Shown here: positions 1 to 9,469 of the stretch, piece after piece
How positions within the stretch are numbered: position 1 is the first letter of the stretch
Layout of the letters: the number at the start of each line of letters is the position of its first letter
Source of the DNA: Rhabdophis nuchalis
Taxonomy: Eukaryota > Chordata > Lepidosauria > Squamata > Natricidae
NCBI GenBank assembly: GCA_039707465.1
Contig: CM077647.1
Coordinates: 42,469,110 to 42,533,109 of the forward strand
Direction: 5' to 3'
DNA length: 64,000 nt
The notes under the pieces: model-generated
Databases searched by the model: none
Told to the model about the DNA's origin: nothing
What the model saw: the letters and a program-made list of their open reading frames with translations, nothing else
Position numbers and translations under genes: made by a program

Positions 1-69
1 CGCGGCTGCATTCTGGACAAGCTGAAGCCTTCGGGTGCACCTCAAGGGGAGCCCCATGTAGAGAGCATA
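1..69 (-). mobile_element. L2-type LINE fragment (RT C-terminal region), cut by window edge
   Basis: The first 69 bases closely match 4085-4155 inside the L2-type LINE further right, and also the second L2 copy near 11.43-11.48 kb. They would be the minus-strand end of a reverse-transcriptase ORF running off the left edge. Only a fragment is visible. Confidence 0.75.
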
Positions 70-1380
70 TAAACAAAGAAGGGAAACAGACTTGCATGCA
101 TAGTGTTATATGAATATGGACACAAAGAATATAATTGGTGTTGGAATATTTCATTGTTTTTTTAAAAATAAGGCCTGAGGTATAAACGTTAATATAAACA
201 TTTCAGAACCACCTACTCAAAAGGATTAAGGACCTGGAGTAAAGAATGTAGTTAAGAAGATTATATACTCCTTGGGTACTATAATTGTATGAAAACAGTA
301 GTATCATACCTGATATTGTATGTTTCTAACAACTAGATATGTACATTAGTCAACCAATAAAATATTATCTGGATAATATTTGGGATCAGACACCAAACAA
401 AATCCTGCTCTGAAGAAACAAAGCTGTAAATGCTAAAAGATCCAGGCTGAAAGGTTCACATGAACAATGCATTACTAAACTCTGGTTGAGACTCAGTATG
501 AACAAATCCAATCTAGAAAAAAAGATATTTTTTTTGTACTCTCTGCAGCTTGAGAATAATTCTGAAGCAATTGCCAGGAAGTAGCTGCTGTATCACAGTG
601 GTAGGACTATCTCAGTGCCTCAATTTGCATAAAGAAACTGCCTAATTTTGATTTTGTATATTCTGTCTGGCCTTAAGAAATATAGTTTTCTAGATTTTTT
701 TTGCATCTAGTAAATATCTATTAATGCTGTATTTCATATTTATGAAGAACCATAATAGTATTTTATATATGATTATCACAATTATGTTATTTGAGACTAT
801 CCCATATAGTGTGCAGAGTTTACATACTTACAAGGCTAAGCTAATGAGGTCTCTTGGTTTATGTAAAAGGTTTGATCTATATTATTTCATTACTGATAAA
901 CTGTGCCCTTGTTTTCTTTTTGCATTTTCTCTTTCTCAGAGAAATTCAATTCTGCAAATGTGTCAATAGGATCATTGCACTAACAAAATCCTTCGTTGTT
1001 GACCACAAGCTGCCAAAGACTGATAAAAAGTGACACAAATGCTTGGGGCTGACCTCAAACAAATGAACAAATAAATGTGAAGTACATTTAAGCTGGCAGA
1101 CACACAAATGCAAAATTGACATTTATTGATTTTCACTTGTCACTCATCTCCAAAGTTTACAAAGAGATAGGAAACCAAACAACTAGCTCTCTTTATAGAG
1201 CTTTTTGTCATAGTGGGCAGTGTGGTAACCAGAGCTTATCAGAAGAAATAACAAAGTTTGCAGAAATCAATTATTTACAGAGACAGCCAACTAAAATGCC
1301 AGAAATTGCAAGATGTACAATGGTTTTGGCCAGGGTTATCTGAGAAAGTGTCTCTTCCCAGTTAGAGCCACCTGAGACAT
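70..1380. other. AT-rich intergenic DNA, no gene seen
   Basis: No convincing exon, RNA gene or full repeat is visible. Short open frames at 724-969 and 1116-1343 have no recognisable domain and look like chance. Confidence 0.6.
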
Positions 1381-1796
1381 TAGAGTGGAGAGCCAAGGAA
1401 TGTTGGTCTCATCTGGTGGAAACCAAAAGAAGGCTGCTCCCATTGGTAGGATCCAAAAGAAGGACTTTCTTTGAGGTGGCTCCATCCCTTTCAAATATCA
1501 TTCTTGCAGAGATTAGACTGGTCCTCACTTTGACACTCTTTAGTAAGTCCCTGAAGATCTGGTTCTGCCAATGGGCCTGGAGAATCCAGAGTGGGATGGA
1601 GCCCATAAAGTGGCTCTTTTCATTGTGCATTGTCACAAGGAGTGGAGCAATATTATTCTTTATTCATTTATTTTTATTGTTTGTAAGCCACCCAGAGTCG
1701 CTGACAGTGAATCTGCAAGAAATAAAAAGCTAGTTATGCATTGTGAACTGAGAGTGAATGGGTAGGCATATAAATCTTACAAACAAACAAACCTAA
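1380..1796 (+). mobile_element. Degenerate LINE 3' end, probably L2 type
   Basis: The last third reads like the 3' tail of a reptilian L2: a GTAAGCCACCCAGAGTCGCT block followed by a short simple-repeat tail (AAACAAACAAAC) near 1785-1796. Upstream, a frame around 1416-1640 loosely resembles the C-terminal end of an L2 ORF. About 45 bp at 1709-1755 recur at 3351-3397. The exact left end cannot be placed. Confidence 0.45.
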
Positions 1797-1996
1797 CTGG
1801 TCTAGAAAAACTACATAGACTAAAGCAGCTGTGTATAGGCCCTTTAGGAATTACAAGAGTCATAGACTAGGATGGTAATTTGAAAAATAAAATGCCAAAC
1901 ACTTATATTGTTGCCAAGAAAACTACAAGAGGCAACATTATATGTGTGTGTGTGTGTGTGTTAGGTTTTTGAGCTGATCAATAAATAAATCAGGGA

Positions 1997-2043
1997 GACT
2001 AGTATAGATCTATTTCGAGCTTTTTAGCTCTCATCAGCTAGCC
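1997..2043 (-). ncRNA. Hammerhead ribozyme motif (minus strand)
   Basis: On the minus strand: stem I strand GGCTAG (2043-2038), core CTGATGA (2037-2031), stem II GAGCT/AGCTC with an AAAA loop (2030-2017), GAAA (2016-2013), a very short stem III made of the palindrome ATAGATCTAT (2013-2004), cleavage-site nucleotide A (2003), and stem I partner CTAGTC (2002-1997). All conserved core positions are present. The 4-bp stem III with a 2-nt loop is the form seen in Penelope-element and retrozyme hammerheads, which are thought to work best as dimers. Confidence 0.8.
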
Positions 2044-2055
2044 ATACACTTATTG

Positions 2056-2110
2056 GGATTCGAACCGGGGCTGTATCACATGCCAGGCAAGAGCTTTAGC
2101 CATTCAGCCA
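2056..2110 (-). promoter_or_regulatory. Pol III internal promoter boxes of the tRNA-like segment
   Basis: On the minus strand the A box TGGCTGAATGG (2110-2100) and B box GGTTCGAATCC (2066-2056) match tRNA-type consensus and have tRNA-like spacing. The ribozyme follows about a dozen bases after the B box. Confidence 0.7.
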
Positions 2111-2364
2111 ACCAGGTTCTCTTCCTGCTCAGCTGAGACAGGAGGATAAGTATATAATTGTTCCACAACACCCTGTTAGGCCCCAATTAAGGGAGGAAAC
2201 ATACTGTTTCCTTTTCTGCGTTTCGGCTCATCACCAGAGACCATCTAGACAGAAAGCCCAAAAGCGTTGTATAATTTTTTTATATGTGTGTTAGGTTTTT
2301 GATTTGTTGTGGAACAATTATATACTTATCCTCCTGTCTCAGTTGAGCAGGAAGAGAACCTGGT

Positions 2365-2419
2365 TGGCTTAATGGCTAAGGCTCTTGCCTGGCATGTAAT
2401 ACAGCCCTGGTTCGAATCC
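2365..2419 (+). promoter_or_regulatory. Pol III A and B boxes, tRNA-like segment
   Basis: A box TGGCTTAATGG (2365-2375) and B box GGTTCGAATCC (2409-2419) both match tRNA promoter consensus. The body can be drawn as a tRNA-Ala-like arm with a loop reading CTGGCAT (anticodon position GGC), but the acceptor stem is poor, so this is a tRNA-derived promoter rather than a functional tRNA. Confidence 0.7.
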
Positions 2420-2431
2420 CAATAAGGATAT

Positions 2432-2478
2432 GGCTAGCTGATGAGAGCTAAAAAGCTCGAAATAGATCTATACTAGTT
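2432..2478 (+). ncRNA. Hammerhead ribozyme motif (plus strand)
   Basis: Stem I GGCTAG (2432-2437) pairs with CTAGTT (2473-2478), the last two as G-U pairs. Core CTGATGA is at 2438-2444. Stem II is GAGCT (2445-2449)/AGCTC (2454-2458) with an AAAA tetraloop. GAA plus A15.1 is at 2459-2462. Stem III is ATAG/CTAT (2462-2471). The cleavage nucleotide is A at 2472. Every invariant core position of the family is present, directly downstream of a tRNA-like Pol III promoter. Confidence 0.82.
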
Positions 2479-2656
2479 TCCCTGATTTATTTATTGATCA
2501 GCTCAAAAACCTAACGCACATATAAAAAAATTACACAACGGAACTCATGGCTTTCTGTCTAGATGGTCCCTGGTGATGAACCGAAAGGCAGAAAAGGAAA
2601 GCAGTATGCTTCCTCCCTTAATTGGGGCCTAACAGGGTGTTGTGGAACAATTATAT

Positions 2657-2704
2657 TGATATAGATGATATAGATATAGATATAGATATAGATAGATAGA
2701 TATG
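2657..2704. repeat. GATATA/GATA microsatellite
   Basis: Short tandem GATATA and GATA units lie between two copies of the hammerhead repeat family. This is the complement of the long TATATC/TATC tract at 2915-3180. Confidence 0.9.
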
Positions 2705-2916
2705 TTAGTTTTTATGAGCTGATCAATAAATTTAAATTTGAGAGATTTATTGATCAGCTCATAAAAACTAACACATATATCTAAAAATATTACACAACGT
2801 AACTAAAAAATGGTTCTCTGTCTAGATGGTCTCTGGTGATGGGCCAACAGGCAGAGAGGGAAACAGCATGTCTCCTCCCTTAATGGGGCCCCTACAGGAA
2901 GTTGTGAAAACAATTA
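2705..2916 (+). mobile_element. Truncated copy of the hammerhead repeat, foldback form
   Basis: A short inverted segment (about 2705-2734) and its complement (about 2742-2776) hold the unit's tail (GAGCTGATCAATAAAT). The leader block follows on the plus strand to about 2907, ending in a GTTGTGAAAACAATTATAT variant of the unit's boundary sequence. The tRNA-like part and ribozyme are missing. It shows the same minus-then-plus arrangement as the full copies. Confidence 0.65.
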
Positions 2917-3097
2917 TATCTATCTATATCTATATCTATATCTATATCTATATCTATATCTATATCTATATCTATATCTATATCTATATCTATATCTATA
3001 TCTATATCTATATCTATATCTATATCTATATCTATATCTATCTAATCTATATCTATATCTATATCTATATCTATATCTATATCTATATCTATATCTA

Positions 3098-3179
<82 letters not shown>

Positions 3180-3180
3180 A
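2915..3180. repeat. TATATC / TATC microsatellite
   Basis: About 180 bp of TATATC hexamers pass into about 80 bp of TATC tetramers. Open frames across it encode only Ile-Tyr runs and are not genes. GATA/TATC tracts are common in snakes and other squamates. Confidence 0.97.
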
Positions 3181-3687
3181 TCATATACCTACAGCTGTGC
3201 CATAGGTTCGCCATCCATGGGTGTATATAATTTAAGATTAAAAGCTCACCTAAAAATCAACATAGGTCCCATCATTAGGAAAGGGAAAATTTCAGATTCC
3301 AGGACAATTGGAAGCAAACTGTTTTGTTTACAAACCATGCATGGCCATCACGGAATCTGCATGAAATAAAAAGCTATTTATGCATTGTAAATTGCCTAAC
3401 CCCTAAGGTTGATTTTTGGCACATGCACTTGTATATAACTTTTAAACATTATTTCAGTATATGGAACATTATACATTCAATTCAATTCAATTCAAGTTTA
3501 ATTTGTAGACTGCTCCCTCTCCCCAAAGGGACTTGGGGCGGTGCACAGGAAATTAAAAAGCATACAAACATAGAAACATTATAAATATATAAAATCGAAT
3601 TAAACCAACCATCCCTGTGCTAAAAACCTAAAATCCTTAAAAACTAAACCCCGTAAAAACCCAATTAAAATAATTTACATATTCAGA

Positions 3688-4470
3688 CTAAGGCTGGAGA
3701 GGTAGATTAGGCCAGGCCGGCCTGTTGGAAGAAATGGGTCTTAAGCTTTTGCCGGAAGGAGCGGAGGTCTGAGGTTGTTCTGAGCTCGGGGAGTAGGTCG
3801 TTCCAGAGAGTTGGGCCCACCACAGAGAAGGCCCTTCCCCTGGGCATTGCCCGCTGGCATTGCCTAATGGACGGCACCCAGGGAAGTCCTCTCTGTGGGA
3901 GCGAATCGGTCGAAGGGATGTGTGGGGCAGGATGCGATCTCGCAGATAACTAGGTCCCGTGCCATGGAGCGTTTTGAAGATGGTAATCAACACCTTGAAG
4001 CGCACCCGAAAGACCACAGGCAGCCAGTGCAGCTCGCGCAGGAGCGGTGTCACGTGGGAATGCCTGGAGGCTCCCAAAATTGCCCGCGCGGCCGCATTCT
4101 GGACTAGCTGCAGTCTTCGGGTGCACCTCAAGGGAAGCCCCATGTAGAGAGCATTGCAGTAGTCTAGGCGGGATGTCACAAGTGCATGAGTGACTGTGCG
4201 AAGGGCATCCTGGTCTAATAGGGGAAGCAACTGGTGTACCAGGCGAACCTGGTAGAATGCCCCCCTTGCCACGGCCGTCACTTGATCTCCCATGGACAGC
4301 CGGGTATCCAGGAGGATGCCCAAATTGCGTGCCCTATCCACAGGGGCTAGATGTTCACCCCCTATGGCCAGTGATGGAATAAACTGGTTGTACCAGGACG
4401 CCGGAAACCACAGCCACTCGGTCTTGGACGGGTTGAGTCTGAGTCTGTTCCTTCCCATCCAGACCCGCAT
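3688..4470 (-). pseudogene. L2 ORF2 C-terminal part
   Basis: This 260-residue frame begins RVWMGRNRLRLNPSKTE and continues through the thumb/C-terminal segment usual for L2 reverse transcriptases (LHWLPVVFRVRFKVL). It lies in a different frame from the palm domain upstream, so the ORF is broken between 4470 and 4660. The last residues run into non-homologous sequence. Confidence 0.8.
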
Positions 4471-4514
4471 GGCACCGGGACATCACTTCGACGGCATCAT
4501 TGGGGTGGTTCAGG

Positions 4515-4560
4515 GAGTACCATCTCTACGCTGCATATCGTCAGCGTAGAGATGGTACTC
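4515..4560. repeat. Perfect 19-bp inverted repeat inside the L2 RT
   Basis: Arms at 4515-4533 and 4542-4560 are exact complements around an 8-nt loop. The inverted segment replaces the coding sequence expected just after the YADD catalytic motif. The second L2 copy has no such palindrome at the equivalent site. Confidence 0.95.
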
Positions 4561-4659
4561 TACCCCAAAATCACAGATGATCTCACCCAGCGGCTTCATG
4601 TATGTGTTAAACAGGAGCAGTGAGAGGACCGACCCCTGAGGCACCCCACATGTGAGGGG

Positions 4660-5373
4660 TCACGAGGCCGACCTCCACCCTCCTGCCAACACAAATTGCG
4701 ATCGACCGGAGAGGTAGGAGGAGAACCACCGTAAAACAGTGCCCCTCACCCCCAACCCATCCAGTCGATGCAATAGGATACCATGGTCGATGGTATCAAA
4801 AACCGCCGAGAGGTCTAATAGGACCAGGATGGAGGAACAACCCCCATCTCTGGCCCTCCAGAGATCATCAACCAACGTGACCAATGCCATCTCAGTGCTG
4901 TGTCTGGGCCAGAAGCTGGACAGGCACGGGTCCAGATAGTCAATCTCCTTCAGGTGGCGGGGAAACTGTTGTGCCACCACACTCTCTACAACCTTCGCTA
5001 AAAAATGAAGGTTGGAGTCCGGACGATAATTTACTAACAATGCTGGGTCCAGGGAAGGCTTCTTGAGGAGGGGTCTCACCACCGCCTCTTTCAAGACGGT
5101 AGGCAAGGACCCCTCACTCAAGGAAGCATTTACTACTTCCTGGAGCCAGCCTCGTGAGACCTCCCAGGATGCCAGTACAAGCCAGGAGGGACACGGGTCC
5201 AATAAATATGTGGTAGCTCTCAGTCGCCCACGTAACCTGTTCAGAAATAACAGAGTCAAACTCCTCCCACAAAGATGTCTCAAGACCTCCCTCAGACCAT
5301 CCCTCCAGACTACTTTCAGTGGAGGCCAACTCGCTCCGAATCTGAGCGATTTTATCCTGCAGATATTCTCCAA
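4660..5373 (-). pseudogene. L2 reverse transcriptase palm domain, broken
   Basis: Contains the RT blocks VVRPLLKKPSLDP, VNYRPDSNL and the motif A region LLDLSAVFDTIDHG, whose Asp is the first catalytic acid. The YADD motif C lies downstream near 4540 in another frame, next to the hairpin at 4515-4560. Separate frames for endonuclease, palm and C-terminus show that the copy cannot encode a working enzyme. Confidence 0.82.
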
Positions 5374-6811
5374 ATTCCTCTGCTCTGCCCTGCAGAGGGG
5401 CTTCCCGCGGCCTCTGTTGAAGGAGGGAGCGGGTCACCCCAAACAGGGCGGCAGGGCGGTTATCTGCAGATGCGATAAGAGTGGCACAGTAACACCGTTT
5501 GGCCACTCTTATCGCCACAAGATAAATCCTCAAATGGGCTCTCACCTGTGTTTGGTCAGATTCAGACCGTGTGGATCTCCATCTCCTCTCTAGGCATCTC
5601 TTGCGGCATTTCATCCCCCTCAGCTCCTCAGTAAACCAAGGAGCCCAGGTGGCTCGCCGCCGCAAGAGAGGCCGCCCAGGCGCGACCTGATCCAAGGCAC
5701 CTGCGGCAGCGGTACTCCATGCTGCCACCAGGTCCTCAGTCGGGGCGTGGGTCAGGGTCACAGGTAATGGCCCAAGCTCCATCTGGAACCACTCAGGATC
5801 CATCAGGCGCCTGGGGTGGAACCACCTAGGAATCTCTGGTTCCACCTCCCCGCGGTGGGATGTAGTGGTTGGAAAGTTGAGCCAGAGAAGTGAGTGATCT
5901 GACCATGACAGGGGTATGATGGCTAAATCCCCTACACCCAGATCACTCATCCACTGACCAGAGACAAAAATCAAATCCAGCGTGTGTCCTCCCTCGTGTG
6001 TGGGACCCTGAATTACCTGGGTCAAGTCCATGGCTGTCATGGAGGCCATGAACTCCTGAGCTGCCTTGGATGATTTGCCCATCGATGGCAGGTTGAAATC
6101 CCCCATGACTACCAGTCTGGGGGTCTCAACCGCCACCGCAGCGATCATTTCAAGGAGCTCGGGCAGGGTTGCTGACACGTAGCGGGGAGCCAGGTACACG
6201 ATCAGCATGCCCAACGGCCTCCCTGGGCCCCACTTCATGCAGAGGGACTCACAGCTGGTGGTCTGTGGTACAGTGGTCTCTCTCGGCTCAAGACCATCCC
6301 TAACAATAACCACTACCCCCCCACCCCTGCCTAGGGCCCGGGGTTGATGAAACGTGTGGTAACCTGGCGGGCACATTTCCACGAGAGGAAGCCCTCCCTC
6401 ATGGCCCAGCCAGGTCTCCGTAATCCCTACCAGGTCCGGCTCCCCCTCCGACACAAGGTCATTAATGAGGGGGGCTTTGTTGATCATGGACCTGGCATTG
6501 CATAACATCAACCTAGGGCCCTGGCTCTGTGAACCCGGACCACCTAGATCGCAGGGGGAGCTCAGGGGGCTGCTGCGTGTGACCATCTGTAACCAACGGC
6601 CGCGCGCCTCCACCTGGTGATGACCCTCCTGTCTCCCATCGCCCCTCCCCCTCCCTACGACCGTTCTGATTGAACAAGTCTCTGTAAGGTCGACCCGTGT
6701 CCCCCCCCCCTTACTGAACTCACCTGCTTCCCTCCCGTCTCCGCCAACTGGCCTTGCCATATTCCTAGCCCTAGACTGCCTAATCCCTCCCTGGAACCCC
6801 CTAAAAGCCAA
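5250..6811 (-). pseudogene. L2 ORF2 endonuclease region
   Basis: The long minus frame starts near 6811 and holds an AP-type endonuclease domain: [12 protein letters not shown] at the start, GITETWL, LVVMGDFNLPSM with its catalytic Asp, LDLIFVSG, and WSDHSLLWLNF with the SDH motif. The linker before the RT follows (EELRGMKCRKRCLERRWRS). The frame runs on to 5114, but RT homology has moved to another frame by about 5250, marking a frameshift. Confidence 0.82.
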
Positions 6812-7099
6812 ATTACATGTTTAATTTAAAAAACCCTAAGTCTTCATTTCGCCCACTTCTCTTGACTGACTAGTCCTTCCTTGAAGTGGGCCCTCGATAA
6901 AGAGGAGGGCCAAACCTGCGAGAGGGGGGACTCCCGCAGGGAGATGAGGTCTGCCCTTGAGTAGATTGCAGATAATAATCATTTGCGGGGGACCATATCG
7001 GCCACAATTAGATGTTTTCAAGCGAGATATAAATCAGATATAAATATATAAATAAAGTTGTCAATAAAATATATCGTCCTTAAAGGCGCGCTGCCATCT

Positions 7100-7780
7100 T
7101 CTACGCATGCATAGAACCAATCTCCAAGGACTCCATGGCACATGTCCCTTGTTCAGGAATAGGCAATTACAAATTAATGTAGATTTTCCCTTGCAGATCA
7201 ATAGGTAAAATAACATTGAATAAAAGGTTTTTTTCTCCTAAAAGTGACTTTGATCTTGGAATCTCTTAAATAGAAATTGTCTAGTATAATATAAAGTATT
7301 CAAATATCTCCTATTTTGCCTGCAGTGGAGAGAGATATTTAGAGCCTATTGTATACAATTGACACCCTATACTCACATTCTACATTGTCCAGAGTGTTTA
7401 TTTCTCCAAATTGGACTGTCATATGTGTGCCGGTGTAGCATAAAAGTAAGGACTAGTAATGATGTGTCCACTCCAGTTTTCTGACTTTCACTTGAAAGCA
7501 ATTTGGGGGCCACTTAATTTCTTATTGTTGCATTTTTACTTCCAAGTACAGAAAAGGAACTTGGTTGTATTATTCGTCTCAAAGGATTACACTTTGTCTA
7601 AACTTGTATAATATACAATACCTTTTGTCTGAAGCAGCAAAAAATTTAGGCCTATTTTTGTGCTACAGCAGCTTGCTGACTAATTCTACCTTCCTCTTTT
7701 GCAAAATGAAACATCTCACACTATTTCCCAGATAGAAGAATGTTGTAGTTGTGGGTCCAGAAATAAGAGTTCAACAGAAA
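7100..7780. other. AT-rich intergenic DNA
   Basis: No coding or RNA feature and no repeat that I can name. Confidence 0.5.
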
Positions 7781-7824
7781 TTACTAGGCTCTCTATGTAT
7801 GTATGTGTGTGTGTATGTATGTAT

Positions 7825-8275
7825 CAGTGGTGGGTTTCAAATTTTTTTAGAACCTCTTCTGTAGGTGTGGTGTGCTTTGTGGGAGTGGCTTGTTGGCCAT
7901 GTGACCAAGTGGGAGTGGCTTGGCAGTCATGTGACTGGGTTGATGTGGCCAACTTGTAAAATGTGGTGAAATTCACTGAACAATGCTCTTGCTTAGCAAT
8001 CAAAATGTTGGCTCAGAAAGTCTGGCATTTGAAGCACGCAAGTCTTAAAGATGTCAAGTTACAAGATCCTTGCACCCCTAACCTTTAAAAAGAAAACCCC
8101 AGGGGTGTTCAAACTTGACAGCTTTAAGACTTGTGGACTTCAACTCCCAGAATTTCTCCTCTTGATCTTCATCTTGATGATGTGTGGATGGGTGGGGGGA
8201 AGGAAGCTGGAACCGGTTCTAAACGGCACTGTAGATTTGTGGAATTTCTTCTATAGAAGAGGTTAGAACTGGCAG
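7825..8275 (+). mobile_element. Non-autonomous DNA transposon (hAT-like MITE) with nested MITE piece
   Basis: Begins CAGTGGTGGGTTTCAAAT and ends near GGTTAGAACTGGCAG. It lies in a TATG microsatellite, with GTATGTAT on both sides (a possible 8-bp target duplication that the microsatellite makes ambiguous). Degenerate GGGAGTGGCTTG-type units fill the left half. At about 8098-8155 lies a piece of the CAGGGGTnTTCAAACTT MITE family that also makes the array at 18.2-21.2 kb. Confidence 0.6.
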
Positions 8276-8298
8276 GTATGTATGTATGTATGTATGTC
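8275..8298. repeat. TATG microsatellite
   Basis: GTATGTATGTATG run at the right border of the MITE. A similar run at 7796-7824 lies on its left. Confidence 0.9.
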
Positions 8299-8892
8299 CA
8301 GTATGTATAGACACATCATAAAAATTTTGGTTCATTTCATTCATTTACTTTCTGAAAAATAAAGAGTTTAATAGCTACTTTTTCTCCTATTCTTTAAGTC
8401 TATTCTTTAAGAAGCAAAAACAATGGAGCATGCACCCATCTGCTTTCAATCCACTCTATGCTATAGATGTATTTGTGTTCACTGAGCTCACATGCATTTG
8501 TAAATATTTTATGATATATGCCTACCTTGGCTCTATGGAAAGCCAGAACAGCAGCTCCCCTTATAATATATGTAACACCAGTCACTTTATTTTTATTTAT
8601 TTTTATATAAAATAAATATTTCTAGCCCTTTGTATCTCTGAAGAGGATCTCTAAATCTCTGTCACTACTAAGTTCTAAGGCTTTTTGCAATCCAGAGCAG
8701 ACTAACATGTTCTTCTCCAGTCAAAATAATTTCAGTAAATTATGTTGACCCTTGGGACATATCATTCCCAATAAAATTATAACAAGTTAAATAACAGTTC
8801 CCTCTCTTTCATGACACAGAAATGCATGCCTTTGGTAATAGATGCCTTTCTAGAAAAGCCATATAAATCAGTCTGAAAGCAAAACTTCCACC

Positions 8893-9361
8893 CATTTTTC
8901 CCAATATAAGGCCTCCCTAGAAAATAAGCCCAATCGGGCTTTTAAGCGGTGGGCTAAAAGAAGCCCTCCCCTGAAAATAAGCCCTCCCTAAAATATTTAA
9001 AATCATGTGCAGCCTGTCCCTGCCATTTCCTGGGAGTCAGGGGGCATAACATGCCCCATGCGCCTCACATGAATCTGCCATCCATGTGGAAGTCACTGCC
9101 ACAAACCCTAGTTACCATGCCCCTTCTCTTAGTGGCGGCCGCAAAAAGAGTGACAGGCCTAGCGACACTAGGGGTGGCAAGAGTGTGCCAGAAACAGACA
9201 GAACTTTAGGCTCTCTGGATCAGCTGATTCATGTGCCGAGGTTAAGGGGCCTCCTTCACCTCAAAAATAATAAGTCCTTCCTGAAAATAAGGCCTAGAGC
9301 TTTTTTCAGGGGGGGGGGAGAGAAAATAAGACCTTGTCTTTGGGGGGGGGGGGACACGGTA
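8893..9361. mobile_element. Non-autonomous DNA transposon of the ACCGTGT/ATAAG type
   Basis: Repeated CTGAAAATAAGnCCT blocks at both ends and a terminal GGGGGGACACGGTAT are typical of a MITE family widespread in reptiles whose inverted ends read ATACCGTGTTTCCCC. Both poly-G stretches are expanded. There is no coding capacity. Confidence 0.6.
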
Positions 9362-9415
9362 TCCAAAGCAGCCAGAAAAGTAGTAAGAACTGTTTCTCAG
9401 AGTTTTAATTTTGAA

Positions 9416-9468
9416 TTTATTTATATTTATATCTCGCCCTTCTCCACAGAGGACCCAGGGTTTTAATT
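9416..9468 (-). mobile_element. L2-type LINE 3' end fragment
   Basis: TTTATATCTCGCCCTTCTCC followed by an AGGACCCAGGG block matches the minus-strand 3' end of L2 LINEs (compare 10895-10930). Very short and 5'-truncated. Confidence 0.6.
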
Positions 9469-9469
9469 A

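Larger units (their letters stand above)
1955..2302 (-). mobile_element. tRNA-promoter/hammerhead repeat, minus arm (one monomer plus overlap)
   Basis: Read on the minus strand, this unit holds a conserved leader block, a tRNA-like segment with A and B boxes, a hammerhead ribozyme core and a short tail. The 18-bp sequence TGTGTGTTAGGTTTTTGA occurs at both ends (1955-1972 and 2285-2302), so the arm is one 330-bp monomer plus the start of the next. It follows a (TG)n run and is joined head-to-head to a second copy on the plus strand. What is seen is the repeat and motif layout; that it moves through RNA is inference, supported by a related copy with a target-site duplication at 25.75 kb. Confidence 0.75.
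2303..2656 (+). mobile_element. tRNA-promoter/hammerhead repeat, plus arm (circularly permuted)
   Basis: This is the same unit as 1955-2302 in opposite orientation. The 19-bp sequence TGTTGTGGAACAATTATAT flanks it at 2305-2323 and 2638-2656, giving a 333-bp period. Its linear ends therefore lie at a different point of the monomer from the minus arm, whose ends lie in the TGTGTTAGGTTTTTGA block. The two arms are circular permutations of one monomer. Order here: tRNA-like segment, hammerhead, tail, leader block (2530-2637). Confidence 0.75.
3478..7100 (-). mobile_element. L2-type LINE, nearly full length, decayed
   Basis: A minus-strand non-LTR retrotransposon. Its 3' end is at 3478 with a short (TTGAA)n-type tail, and its 5' region reaches to about 7.1 kb. 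The ORF is broken into three frames: endonuclease (6811 down to about 5250), reverse transcriptase (about 5373-4660) and C-terminal region (4470-3688). The protein resembles the L2 branch of the CR1 superfamily. A second copy at 10.85-13.43 kb matches most of it. Frameshifts and stops make it inactive. Confidence 0.85.

Noticed and set aside
2358..2431. Functional tRNA-Ala gene
   Set aside because: Promoter boxes and anticodon arm are good, but the acceptor stem does not pair and the segment is part of a repeated mobile unit.
2826..3230. 134-residue open frame
   Set aside because: Almost entirely an Ile-Tyr run translated from the TATATC/TATC microsatellite.
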